NCBI GenBank assembly: GCA_028288775.1 | Contig: JAQGHP010000272.1 | Coordinates: 1 to 6,664 of the forward strand | DNA length: 6,664 bases | Direction of reading: 5' to 3' | From: Phycisphaerales bacterium | GTDB lineage: Bacteria > Planctomycetota > Phycisphaerae > Tepidisphaerales > Tepidisphaeraceae | In this document: positions 1 through 5,915 of the stretch, in pieces | Position numbering within the stretch: position 1 is the stretch's first letter | Layout: each line of letters starts with the position of its first letter | Program-made: the position numbers and the translations under genes | The notes under the pieces: model-generated | Database searches by the model: none | The model's input: only the letters and a program-made list of their open reading frames with translations | What the model was told of the DNA's origin: nothing

Positions 1-901
1 GCTTGCGCTTGACCGCCACGTCGCCGACCTTTCCGTTCTTGTAGAGATCGCGGTGCTCGTCCACCCAGGCGGTGTCGGTGTTGAAGGTTTCGTGGAAGGC
101 CCAGAGCGGATTTTTTGACGGGTCGGTTTCGCCCGGGTCGGTCTTGTGAATGCGCTTGGGGTCGGTGTACATCCCCATGACTTTTTTCTGCACGGCGTCG
201 GCGTCGTCGGAGAGGAAGATTGCGTTGTTCAGCGACTTGCTCATCTTGAGCAGCGTGCCATCCGGGCCGGGCGCGCCGATGCCCACCAGCCGCTTCACGC
301 GGCCGAGCTTGGGCTCGATCACCGGGAAAAGGCCGCCGGCCTTTACGTAGTCCTTTTCTTCCGTCTGGGGGTCGACGCCGCAGTACATCTGATCGAATCG
401 GCGGGCGACCTCGCGCGTCAATTCCAAATGCGGTAGCTGATCCTCCCCCACCGGCACAAGCTGCGGCCGAAACGCCAGGATGTCCGCGCACTGCCCCACC
501 GCGTAGAGCGGAAACCCAAACGGGTACTTGTCGCCGAGGTCCTTATCCTTGATCTCCTGCGCGAGCGTCGGGTTGCGCATGACGCGGTTGAACGGGATGA
601 GCATGGAGAAGAAGAACGTCAGCTCGTCGATGGCGGGCACCTCGCTCTGGATGAACATGGTGCTCTTTGCCGGGTCGATCCCCGCGGCCAGGTAATCCGT
701 CGCGATGTCGATGACGCTCTGTCGGATGTCCTCGGGCTTGTCGGCGCGCGTGGTGAAGGCGTGCTTGTTGGCGATGATGAAATAGCAGTCGTATTGGTCT
801 TGCAGGGCGAGCCGATTCTCAACGCTGCCGACGTAGTGGCCCAGGTGCAGTTTGCCGGTGGGCGTATCGCCGGTGAGGATTCTTGGTTTGTCCGTTGTCA
901 T
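1..901 (-). CDS. trpS: Tryptophanyl-tRNA synthetase (C-terminus cut by window edge)
   Basis: Class I aminoacyl-tRNA synthetase that charges tRNA(Trp) with tryptophan using ATP in the cytosol. The first 300 residues are visible; the family is usually about 330-350 residues, so only the C-terminal end is missing. Seen: the nucleotide-binding stretch PTGKLHLGHYVGS (residues 14-26, HIGH equivalent HLGH at 19-22), the family-specific VPVGEDQxxHLELTRE block in the middle, and a canonical KMSKS at 219-223 (bases 247-233). No frameshift is seen. The start at 901 follows the conserved N-terminus closely. An in-frame ATG at 922 would add MTTDHGQ; both ATGs lie in a heptamer repeat and neither has a clear Shine-Dalgarno site. 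It is divergent from the large plus-strand gene at 1334. The function is certain; the exact start is not. Confidence 0.96.
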   Translation of the reverse strand, partial: MTTDKPRILTGDTPTGKLHLGHYVGSVENRLALQDQYDCYFIIANKHAFTTRADKPEDIRQSVIDIATDYLAAGIDPAKSTMFIQSEVPAIDELTFFFSMLIPFNRVMRNPTLAQEIKDKDLGDKYPFGFPLYAVGQCADILAFRPQLVPVGEDQLPHLELTREVARRFDQMYCGVDPQTEEKDYVKAGGLFPVIEPKLGRVKRLVGIGAPGPDGTLLKMSKSLNNAIFLSDDADAVQKKVMGMYTDPKRIHKTDPGETDPSKNPLWAFHETFNTDTAWVDEHRDLYKNGKVGDVAVKRK

Positions 902-937
902 TTGTCCGTGGTCCGTTGTCATTTGTCCGTCGTCAGT
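889..937. repeat. Degenerate heptanucleotide tandem repeat over the trpS start
   Basis: Seven contiguous 7-bp units are readable on the plus strand: TGTCCGT, TGTCATT, TGTCCGT, GGTCCGT, TGTCATT, TGTCCGT, CGTCAGT. On the trpS strand they read as variants of A-M-K-GACA. Units 1-3 and 4-6 form a 21-bp near-perfect duplication (890-910 and 911-931, one mismatch). Because 3 x 7 is a multiple of 3, the duplication keeps frame and creates two in-frame ATG codons (901 and 922), each inside an AATGACA unit. The first ten residues or so of trpS are therefore partly repeat-derived. Confidence 0.8.
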
Positions 938-955
938 TGCAAGGGTCTGACGGGG

Positions 956-984
956 TTTGTCGGGTGTTGGTGGCGGGTTGTCAA
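956..984 (-). promoter_or_regulatory. Possible trpS promoter
   Basis: On the minus strand a perfect -35 hexamer TTGACA (984-979) is followed after 17 bp by GACAAA (961-956), only 3/6 to TATAAT. This would start a transcript near 949 and give a leader of about 48 nt containing the heptamer repeat. The -35 match and spacing are good, the -10 is poor, so this is a tentative call. Confidence 0.3.
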
Positions 985-1060
985 TGATCGAGCCACGTAC
1001 CGGCGTGAAAACGCATCAGTCCGGACAGTGCGGCAAACGCAATGCTCGCGCCAATCAGAG

Positions 1061-1095
1061 CCGGGGCGTGCCGCCCCGGTCGGGCCGCAGGCCCG
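1061..1095. repeat. Two tandem GC-rich hairpins
   Basis: The first is a perfect 8-bp stem, CCGGGGCG (1061-1068) with CGCCCCGG (1072-1079) around a TGC loop. One base later comes a 6-bp stem, CGGGCC (1081-1086) with GGCCCG (1090-1095) around GCA. They lie between the 5' ends of two divergent genes, so they are not terminators of either neighbour. A REP-like or relic role is possible. Confidence 0.6.
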
Positions 1096-1101
1096 CTCTT
1101 A

Positions 1102-1152
1102 CCCTCTCCCTCGTACTCGACTCGTACTCGGGGGAGAGGGCAGGGTGAGGGG
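1102..1152. repeat. Dispersed palindromic repeat, copy 1
   Basis: A perfect 9-bp stem, CCCTCTCCC (1102-1110) with GGGAGAGGG (1132-1140), encloses a loop with an 11-bp tandem duplication (CTCGTACTCGA at 1110-1120, repeated with one change at 1121-1131). Read on the minus strand, the flank and stem (CACCCTGCCCTCTCCCC then GAGTAC) match the palindrome at about 5991-6024 (CACCCCTGCCCTCCCCC then GGAGTAC). In one frame it encodes PHPALSPEY, a string I recall from spurious ORFs across many genomes that overlap this kind of repeat. Confidence 0.65.
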
Positions 1153-1192
1153 CCGGACGTGAAGTGGTGTGATTCGCAAGAAGACCACGTAG

Positions 1193-1212
1193 GGTGGGCG
1201 TACTCGCCCACC
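1193..1212. repeat. GGTGGGCG/CGCCCACC palindrome
   Basis: A perfect 8-bp stem with a TACT loop, preceded by CGTAG. The context GTAGGGTGGGC...GCCCACC resembles a short palindrome seen repeatedly in unrelated GC-rich intergenic regions; that comparison is from memory. No T-tract follows on either strand, so it is unlikely to be a terminator. Confidence 0.5.
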
Positions 1213-1321
1213 ATTTGACGCTCAAGCGGTCGACGAACATCGGACGATTCACGACAGACGGTCCGCTCAGCACGAAGCCGCTCTTGCGCATCGACTCGTA
1301 CAGACGCCGGTGGTCATCCGG

Positions 1322-1327
1322 TATAAT
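1322..1327 (+). promoter_or_regulatory. Perfect -10 box for a leaderless transcript
   Basis: A perfect TATAAT ends six bases before the ATG at 1334. If transcription starts at that A, the hexamer occupies exactly -12 to -7, so the transcript would begin at the start codon with no leader. No good -35 is visible at the usual spacing (GTACAG at 1298-1303 is a poor match), and no Shine-Dalgarno precedes the ATG, which fits leaderless initiation. Confidence 0.55.
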
Positions 1328-1333
1328 GCGATC

Positions 1334-3625
1334 ATGCCAACCGACGCCCGGGCGGAAACCGTAAATCGGATTGGTCTGTGCATCGATTGTAACTATCCGT
1401 TGCAAGGCCTCGCCGACCCGCGGTGCCCCGAGTGCGGGCGCGGCTTCGACCCTGCAAACCCGAAGACGATGAACCTCGGCCGCCCGATCGGCTCCCGCGC
1501 CCGGTGGCTTCTGCGGCCGACGGGCCGCCCTACCGTCGTCGTCGCGTTGCTCGCGTTGATTGCGATGCTCGCCGTCACGCGCCCGCCATTGGGCGCGCCG
1601 TCCTTGGCCGCGGCCCGCTACTGGCTTCAGCCGCGGCTGTGGAAGACGGGCACGAGCCTCGTCACCTGGCGCGACTGGACGTACACGATCGGGCTGGTGA
1701 TGGGGATCGTAGCGACAGCGGTGATTTGCCTGCGGACGATCCTTCGAGTCGCCGTTACGGTTTTATGGCGACAGTTTCCCAGGCGTAGCCAAAGGGGGCG
1801 TCGACGGACCGCGATTGCGCTCGCCGCAATCGTATGCGCTTCTTTCGCGGGACTTGTAGGCTGGCCTGTTCAGGTCGGGCAACATTGGATGGCCTGTCTC
1901 ATGCGACTGCAGCCGAACGTGGCGGGCGGGTCTTCCACAACCGGTTGCCCTGTGCCGCTGAGCCCCGAAGAGGAAAGTATCACGCTGCATGTGGGAATGA
2001 CTGCGCTGCCCGCCACGATCGAACGCCTTTGGGGGACAAAAGTTTTCGTTGAGAGGCGTGGTTTAAGGGCACTACCCGTGCTCATCGAAACATTGAGACG
2101 GGAGAAGGCGGGCTCTCTTCGCGCGGTCGACCTCCATCTCATTGCACTTTCCCGTAATGATGCAAACATCGGCCTGTTCAAAGAGTACCTTGCTGATCCC
2201 GACCCTGAGGCCCGTGCCGCGGCCGTTGATGGCTTGGGGATGATCTACACCTTGGCATATCCGACATCGAATTCTCAAAATCCGTATTCCGAGAAAACCG
2301 CAATCGCCACTGACCCGCCGATCGATACGAGCTTCATGGAGGTTTCGGCCTACCCGAGGAACTTAGCATCCGACGTAAATACCCTTTTGCGAAATGTGAT
2401 GCTGTCTGGCGCGTCCGCCCAGGAACGCGAGGCCGCAGCCCGGGCGTTGCTCCCGTGGCCTCCTGACAATTACCGGCTGAGGGTGGCGGAATGGGGCGTG
2501 TGGATTTCAGACGGCGGGGAGTTGAAACTAGTCCGATCGGTTCTCGACGAGATTCCGCCATTCGTGAGCCGGACAGCAAACCCACTTTCCGAACTGGTCG
2601 ACCGGATCAATCCCATTTTGATCGTAGATAAGCCGGTAATTCACCTGACCGTAAACGATGCCTTGGCCGTTGACTTGAGCGCAATGATTAGATCGGGCCG
2701 TCCTTGGTTCGCATGTCCCAGGCCAGACGATTTCTCCGTTAGCGTGGGCCAATTCGACCGACCCGAAGTCCCTCCGAACCAGCCCGAAGTTCCAAAACCA
2801 TTGGCGAGGCTCGAGAACGCCAAATTGGGTTCGTTGTCGAATGCCCGGGAAGGCTATCCCTGGTTGAAGCCCCAACATCGCACCGTCGGCCCGCTCGGTG
2901 GTTCGGGGGGATGGCCAACGAACGAGATCGACGGTCTGGGACTCCGCTGGCAGAGCTTGATCGTCAGCCCGGTGCAATTGCCCTGGATGGTTCCACCGCC
3001 CGTGCCGGCCGATCTCAAATACGCGTGGTGGAACCGACTACGGCAGGTACCGACGTCGTGGATATCCAGCCGCGGCGAATCTGAGCGGTTTCTCTACTAC
3101 GACGGGCCGACGTTGGCCAAGACACCCGTTGATACCGCCTTGATTGGCGCCAAGCTGCACTTGAACCCGCGGGCATTGCCTCCAGACGGATGGCTTCCAG
3201 AAGCTCAAATACGCGAGTCGGAATATAGGCCGAGTGAGCCCCGCGGGCCGATATACCCAGTAAAGGACCCGGCGACGGCGACCCCCTCGCGACAAGGTTT
3301 CTTTGTCAAAGTGGCTGGCGGGAAGGTGACCGGTCAGCAGGTGGATGTGCCTTACGTCGAGACGGATGTCTCGATCTTGCCTGTCTCCCCGCTAATCGGC
3401 CCCGAGGTGAAAGCACGATTCGATCAGATGCTCCAGGACGCCGGCCTTACCGGCCCCGAAGCAGCGGGGCTCATCGCGTGCTGGACTCCTCAGTTTTTTG
3501 AGAAGGAGGGGACGCGGTTCCTCCTGCTTCTTTCAGAAGCGGACTACGACGCGCTGTGCCCGATGAAAGTGCGGCCGGTCCCCACCGAGCGGGCGCGGGT
3601 GGGGATCGTGCTGACGGAATTCTAA
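1334..3625 (+). CDS. Zinc-ribbon, three-helix membrane protein with HEAT-like segment and large C-terminal ectodomain, function unknown
   Basis: I do not recognise a named family over the full 763 residues. Seen in order: a zinc ribbon with C16-x2-C19 and C31-x2-C34 followed by GRGFDP; an arginine-rich stretch; hydrophobic helices at about 67-82, 118-144 and 159-177, with the basic loop RQFPRRSQRGRRR (146-158) between helices 2 and 3. By the positive-inside rule the ribbon and basic loop are cytosolic and residues from about 180 on are outside. Residues about 243-302 are HEAT-like (paired helices, with DPDPEARAAAVDGLG). Then come a proline-rich linker with PEVP twice, an ERFLYYDG block (584-591), RQGFFVKVAGGKVTG (from 653), and an ending (694-763) with GLTGPEAAGLIACWTPQFFE and TRFLLLL. 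The last three blocks resemble, from memory, the ends of large secreted planctomycete hypothetical proteins. The frame is open back to a GTG at 1310, but the TATAAT at 1322-1327 makes ATG 1334 the better start. Third-position GC is lower in the middle of the gene than at its ends. There is no operon partner; it converges on the lipoprotein gene. Confidence 0.85.
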   Translation: MPTDARAETVNRIGLCIDCNYPLQGLADPRCPECGRGFDPANPKTMNLGRPIGSRARWLLRPTGRPTVVVALLALIAMLAVTRPPLGAPSLAAARYWLQPRLWKTGTSLVTWRDWTYTIGLVMGIVATAVICLRTILRVAVTVLWRQFPRRSQRGRRRTAIALAAIVCASFAGLVGWPVQVGQHWMACLMRLQPNVAGGSSTTGCPVPLSPEEESITLHVGMTALPATIERLWGTKVFVERRGLRALPVLIETLRREKAGSLRAVDLHLIALSRNDANIGLFKEYLADPDPEARAAAVDGLGMIYTLAYPTSNSQNPYSEKTAIATDPPIDTSFMEVSAYPRNLASDVNTLLRNVMLSGASAQEREAAARALLPWPPDNYRLRVAEWGVWISDGGELKLVRSVLDEIPPFVSRTANPLSELVDRINPILIVDKPVIHLTVNDALAVDLSAMIRSGRPWFACPRPDDFSVSVGQFDRPEVPPNQPEVPKPLARLENAKLGSLSNAREGYPWLKPQHRTVGPLGGSGGWPTNEIDGLGLRWQSLIVSPVQLPWMVPPPVPADLKYAWWNRLRQVPTSWISSRGESERFLYYDGPTLAKTPVDTALIGAKLHLNPRALPPDGWLPEAQIRESEYRPSEPRGPIYPVKDPATATPSRQGFFVKVAGGKVTGQQVDVPYVETDVSILPVSPLIGPEVKARFDQMLQDAGLTGPEAAGLIACWTPQFFEKEGTRFLLLLSEADYDALCPMKVRPVPTERARVGIVLTEF

Positions 3626-3629
3626 AAAG

Positions 3630-4262
3630 TTACTTCGGCTGACTCGCGGCCACCGCCCGGATCGGCGGAGTCGGGCAGCCGGGGTGGAACTTGGAAACAA
3701 TCGCCGGGCCGTCCACCTCGCAGTCCAGTTCCTTGAGCGTGTCGGCGGTGAAGCGGTTGCAACTGTTGAAGATGCCGTAGTGTGCGGGGTCTTTTACGTA
3801 CGTCACGTCGTTGGAATCGATGTGAACCGCCGTCTTCGCGTGCAGTTCCCAGCGGGCGTTGAGCGCGTTCACCACCCGCTGCGCCCGCGCCCGCGTGACC
3901 GTTACGGCGAAGGCATTTTTGGGGAGGGAGACTTTCGGCACGGGATATTCCTGGCCGGGCTTGAATGTGACATACCGGCGGCCGAAGGCCGAGCCCCAGC
4001 TTGCCAGCAGTGCGCCGACGGCGTCCTGCGGGTGGGAGCGGTTGCCGGCGCAGTAGCCCCAGTCGCCGAAGGCGTACTCGACATACCTTCCGTCTGTGGC
4101 GGGTAGGTCGGGGAGCATGATCGCCGAGTGAAAACCGTAGTTGGTAACGAAGACCGAAACGGGCTCCTGCACGTGGGCCGGCGGGTAGACCGTGTTCGCG
4201 CACCCCATGGCCCAGAGGGGAATTGCCAGGAAGAACAGTATGTGCAGGGCGCGTGGCCGCAT
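3630..4262 (-). CDS. Putative lipoprotein, DUF2459-like
   Basis: A 210-residue protein with a lipoprotein-type signal: MRPRALH, a hydrophobic core, then AMGC with C21 as the likely lipidated residue. The lipobox is acceptable but not ideal. The mature part has NYGFHSAIMLP (41-51), YVEYAFGDWGYCAGN (60-74) and YGIFNSCNRFTADTL (162-176). The order of a His in an HxxI-type strand, a FGD/W block and a late NxCN helix matches the family I know as DUF2459 (TIGR02117), whose biochemical role I do not know. The order would also suit a circularly permuted papain-like fold with H45 and C168 as the pair; this is inference. ATG 4262 is preferred because it gives a compact signal peptide; a GTG at 4295 would add 11 residues. 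Neither has a Shine-Dalgarno site. It has its own promoter upstream, and its stop lies 4 nt from that of the convergent gene. Confidence 0.8.
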   Translation of the reverse strand: MRPRALHILFFLAIPLWAMGCANTVYPPAHVQEPVSVFVTNYGFHSAIMLPDLPATDGRYVEYAFGDWGYCAGNRSHPQDAVGALLASWGSAFGRRYVTFKPGQEYPVPKVSLPKNAFAVTVTRARAQRVVNALNARWELHAKTAVHIDSNDVTYVKDPAHYGIFNSCNRFTADTLKELDCEVDGPAIVSKFHPGCPTPPIRAVAASQPK

Positions 4263-4336
4263 GGTTGAAGTTGGCAAACTGCTTCCCGACACCACAAGCC
4301 CCGTGCCCGTTCCGCGGCCGAGATCGCACGCGGGGA

Positions 4337-4365
4337 GTTATATTCGTGGGCCGATGCAATGTAAA
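4337..4365 (-). promoter_or_regulatory. Sigma70-type promoter of the DUF2459-like lipoprotein gene
   Basis: On the minus strand TTTACA (4365-4360, 5/6 to TTGACA) is separated by exactly 17 bp from TATAAC (4342-4337, 5/6 to TATAAT). Transcription would start near 4330, giving a leader of roughly 68 nt before ATG 4262. This is the best-matched complete promoter in the window. Confidence 0.6.
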
Positions 4366-4441
4366 AAGTGGACTCGGGCGAGCGCGAGGGATGAGAGGTC
4401 TTTGTCACGAGGACCGATCGAATGTCACGGAGTACCGCGAC

Positions 4442-4460
4442 CATGGGCGGGCCGCCCATG
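4442..4460. repeat. CATGGGCGG palindrome
   Basis: A perfect 9-bp inverted repeat, CATGGGCGG (4442-4450) with CCGCCCATG (4452-4460), around one G. It lies between the lipoprotein promoter and the 3' end of doxX. The GTGGCATGGGCGG...CCCATG type of element is familiar as a dispersed intergenic palindrome, from memory. No T-tract flanks it on either strand. Confidence 0.5.
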
Positions 4461-4488
4461 CCACGGCGCCACTCAAGAAAGACAGCGA

Positions 4489-4503
4489 CCCGGCATTGCC
4501 GGG
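4489..4503 (-). terminator. Possible terminator of doxX
   Basis: A perfect 6-bp GC stem, CCCGGC (4489-4494) with GCCGGG (4498-4503), around a 3-nt loop, beginning 43 nt past the doxX stop. On the minus strand it is followed by TCGCTGTCTTTCTT, a loose T-rich run set a few bases off the stem, so it is an imperfect intrinsic terminator. Confidence 0.4.
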
Positions 4504-4546
4504 CCGCGTGGTAATTCCTTGATTCGAGGGACCCGCGCCTGTTCGG

Positions 4547-4993
4547 TCATTCCGGATGCGCGAGGCGCTTACTCTTGCTGAAGAAGAGTCCGTCGAGGCT
4601 GAGCTTACCCGGGCCGACGAAGAAGAGCGTGAGTAAGATGCCGATGAAGACCAGGTTGGGGTGGAACGGAAAGTTTGCGTCGTGCATGCCCGTCACGGCG
4701 ACCGTGAAGCTGATGACCATCAGCGCCCCGACGAGCCCGGCCAGCCGCGTGAGCAGCCCCAGCACCAGCAGCGCGCCAACCGATACTTCCAGGTAAGGAA
4801 TCAACTGGAGGTAGCGTAATCCCGCCTCTGGCGGTGCCCAACTTGGAATGGTGCTGCGCGTGTTCGAGACGAACGTGTCCACGCCCCCGTGTAGTTTATT
4901 GAAGCCGACAATGAGAAAAAGCACGCCGATCGGCAGCCGTGCCAGCAAGAGGCCCAGGCTTGCTGCCGCCTCGGTTTTCAATGGGTTGCGCAT
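4547..4993 (-). CDS. DoxX-family integral membrane protein
   Basis: A 148-residue inner-membrane protein with four hydrophobic helices at about 12-31, 63-81, 84-101 and 113-127. Family marks are GFNKLHGG (30-37) after helix 1 and VGPGKLSLDGLF (126-137) after helix 4. Length and topology are normal for DoxX proteins. The family takes its name from an archaeal terminal oxidase subunit, but most bacterial members have no defined reaction, so no substrate is assigned. ATG 4993 is chosen over ATG 5041 because a Shine-Dalgarno-like AAAAGGA (5009-5003) lies 9 nt upstream and the added residues would be hydrophilic and unlike the family. It follows proC on the same strand after 80 bp, so co-transcription is possible. 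A TATAGAAT sequence at 5047-5040 could be a -10 of its own but lacks a -35. Confidence 0.88.
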   Translation of the reverse strand: MRNPLKTEAAASLGLLLARLPIGVLFLIVGFNKLHGGVDTFVSNTRSTIPSWAPPEAGLRYLQLIPYLEVSVGALLVLGLLTRLAGLVGALMVISFTVAVTGMHDANFPFHPNLVFIGILLTLFFVGPGKLSLDGLFFSKSKRLAHPE

Positions 4994-5002
4994 ACTGCAC
5001 CG

Positions 5003-5009
5003 TCCTTTT
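5003..5009 (-). promoter_or_regulatory. Ribosome binding site deciding the doxX start
   Basis: AAAAGGA on the minus strand, 9 nt before ATG 4993. It is the only convincing Shine-Dalgarno-like site ahead of a gene in the window, and it supports the shorter DoxX N-terminus. Confidence 0.6.
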
Positions 5010-5073
5010 GATTCCCCTTTTCCTATCGGCCCATTTGCCATTCTATACCTAGCAAATGAGGGGGCGGAATGGA

Positions 5074-5886
5074 TTACTTGCCCAATTCCTTCCCCCTCCG
5101 CTCAGCGGCCAGAACGGCGTCCACGATGGCCCGGGCGACATTTTGCCCCTCCAGGTGCGTGATGGCCGCGTGAGTGGTTCCGCCGGGGCTGGTCACCTTG
5201 CGACGCAGTTCCTCAGGGGAGTCGGCGGACGTTGTCAGCAACTTCGCCGCGCCCAAGGCCGTGCGCGTGGCAAGCTGATGGGATTGCTCGGCGGTGAGAC
5301 CCATTTCGATTCCGGCCCTGGCCATGTTTTCGACGAGATAAAAAAAGTACGCCGGCCCCGAGCCGCTGAGGGCGGTGACGGCGTCGATCTTGTCTTCGCC
5401 CACTTCCAGCACCGCAGCCGCCGACTCGAAAATTTTGCGGGCGACGGCCACATCGTCGGCAGTCGCGTGCGTGCCGCGGGCGAGGCCGACCATCCCTTCC
5501 CCCACCAGCATCGGCGTGTTGGGCATCGCGCGGATGACCCGCCAATTTTTTCCGGCGCCCAGGTGATGTTCGATGTAGGCCGAGCCGATTCCCGCGGCGA
5601 TGGAGATGATGAGCGTGCGCGCGTCCGCCGCCGCCCCGATCCCCGCCAGCGCCGCCTGCATCTGCTGCGGCTTGACGCTCAACAGCAATACTTTCGCCTG
5701 ACGCGCCGCCTGGGCGTTCTCTTCGATCGAGCGAACCTTTAGTTCACGCTCAAACAATTCCCGCCGTTGCGGCGACACGTCCGCCGCGATGATTTGCCCC
5801 GGCTCGAACAACCCGGCGCGGATCACGCCCCGCACGATGGCCTCCGCCATGTTCCCCGCACCGATGATTCCAAGCTCGTAGGTCAT
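5074..5886 (-). CDS. proC: Pyrroline-5-carboxylate reductase
   Basis: Catalyses the last step of proline synthesis, NAD(P)H-dependent reduction of 1-pyrroline-5-carboxylate to L-proline, in the cytosol. The 270-residue length is typical. Seen: the Rossmann motif GIIGAGNMAEAI (6-17), VKPQ (71-74), RAMPNTP (119-125), the conserved ALSGSGPAYFF (172-182), and the C-terminal signature LRRKVTSPGGTTHAAI (227-242). All expected family blocks are present and no lesion is seen. The start at 5886 puts the dinucleotide-binding motif right at the N-terminus, as usual. There is no Shine-Dalgarno before it. TTGAAC (5921-5916), 16 bp, CACAAT (5899-5894) is a weak promoter candidate that overlaps the inverted repeat upstream. 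doxX follows on the same strand after 80 bp. Confidence 0.97.
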   Translation of the reverse strand: MTYELGIIGAGNMAEAIVRGVIRAGLFEPGQIIAADVSPQRRELFERELKVRSIEENAQAARQAKVLLLSVKPQQMQAALAGIGAAADARTLIISIAAGIGSAYIEHHLGAGKNWRVIRAMPNTPMLVGEGMVGLARGTHATADDVAVARKIFESAAAVLEVGEDKIDAVTALSGSGPAYFFYLVENMARAGIEMGLTAEQSHQLATRTALGAAKLLTTSADSPEELRRKVTSPGGTTHAAITHLEGQNVARAIVDAVLAAERRGKELGK

Positions 5887-5915
5887 GGGGCGGATTGTGG
5901 GCGGGACGGAGGAGA

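Larger units (their letters stand above)
902..1333. other. Divergent intergenic region rich in palindromes
   Basis: This 432-bp gap separates the 5' ends of trpS (minus) and the 763-codon gene (plus). It contains the heptamer repeat, a possible trpS promoter, two tandem GC-rich hairpins (1061-1095), a larger palindrome (1102-1140), another hairpin (1193-1212) and the TATAAT of the next gene. Minus-strand bases 1318-1217 read as about 34 protein-like codons with high GC at third positions, without a convincing start of their own; they may be the remnant of a lost gene. No tRNA or other RNA gene is recognisable. Confidence 0.7.

Noticed and set aside
889..937. Heptamer repeat as a CRISPR-like array
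   Set aside because: Units are 7 bp, contiguous and degenerate with no spacers, and overlap a coding start.
1061..1212. Hairpins as intrinsic terminators
   Set aside because: They lie between the 5' ends of divergent genes and none is followed by a T-tract on either strand.
1310..1333. GTG 1310 as the start of the membrane protein gene
   Set aside because: The added residues would be encoded by a perfect TATAAT promoter element, and the zinc ribbon lies at a normal distance from ATG 1334.
1055..1405. A 116-codon minus-strand frame in the divergent gap
   Set aside because: It begins inside the start of the membrane protein gene and is largely read through palindromic repeats (PHPALSPEY). 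Only the central 34 codons look protein-like and are reported as a possible remnant.
3641..3672. Hairpin CCGCC/GGCGG with outer ACTC/GAGT near the convergent 3' ends
   Set aside because: The stem is short and needs a 7-nt bulge, there is no T-tract, and it lies in the coding end of the lipoprotein gene.
3622..4359. A 245-codon open frame on the minus strand, longer than the lipoprotein frame it overlaps
   Set aside because: It translates to an Arg/Pro/Gly-rich protein without domains, while the shifted frame has a signal peptide, lipobox and recognisable family motifs. It is a GC-rich shadow.
5040..5047. TATAGAAT as an independent doxX promoter
   Set aside because: A fair -10 match but no acceptable -35 at 16-18 bp; mentioned only as a possibility in the doxX entry.
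5056..5742. A 228-codon plus-strand frame antisense to proC
   Set aside because: proC on the other strand has every family signature; the plus-strand product is Arg/Gly-rich and unrecognisable.
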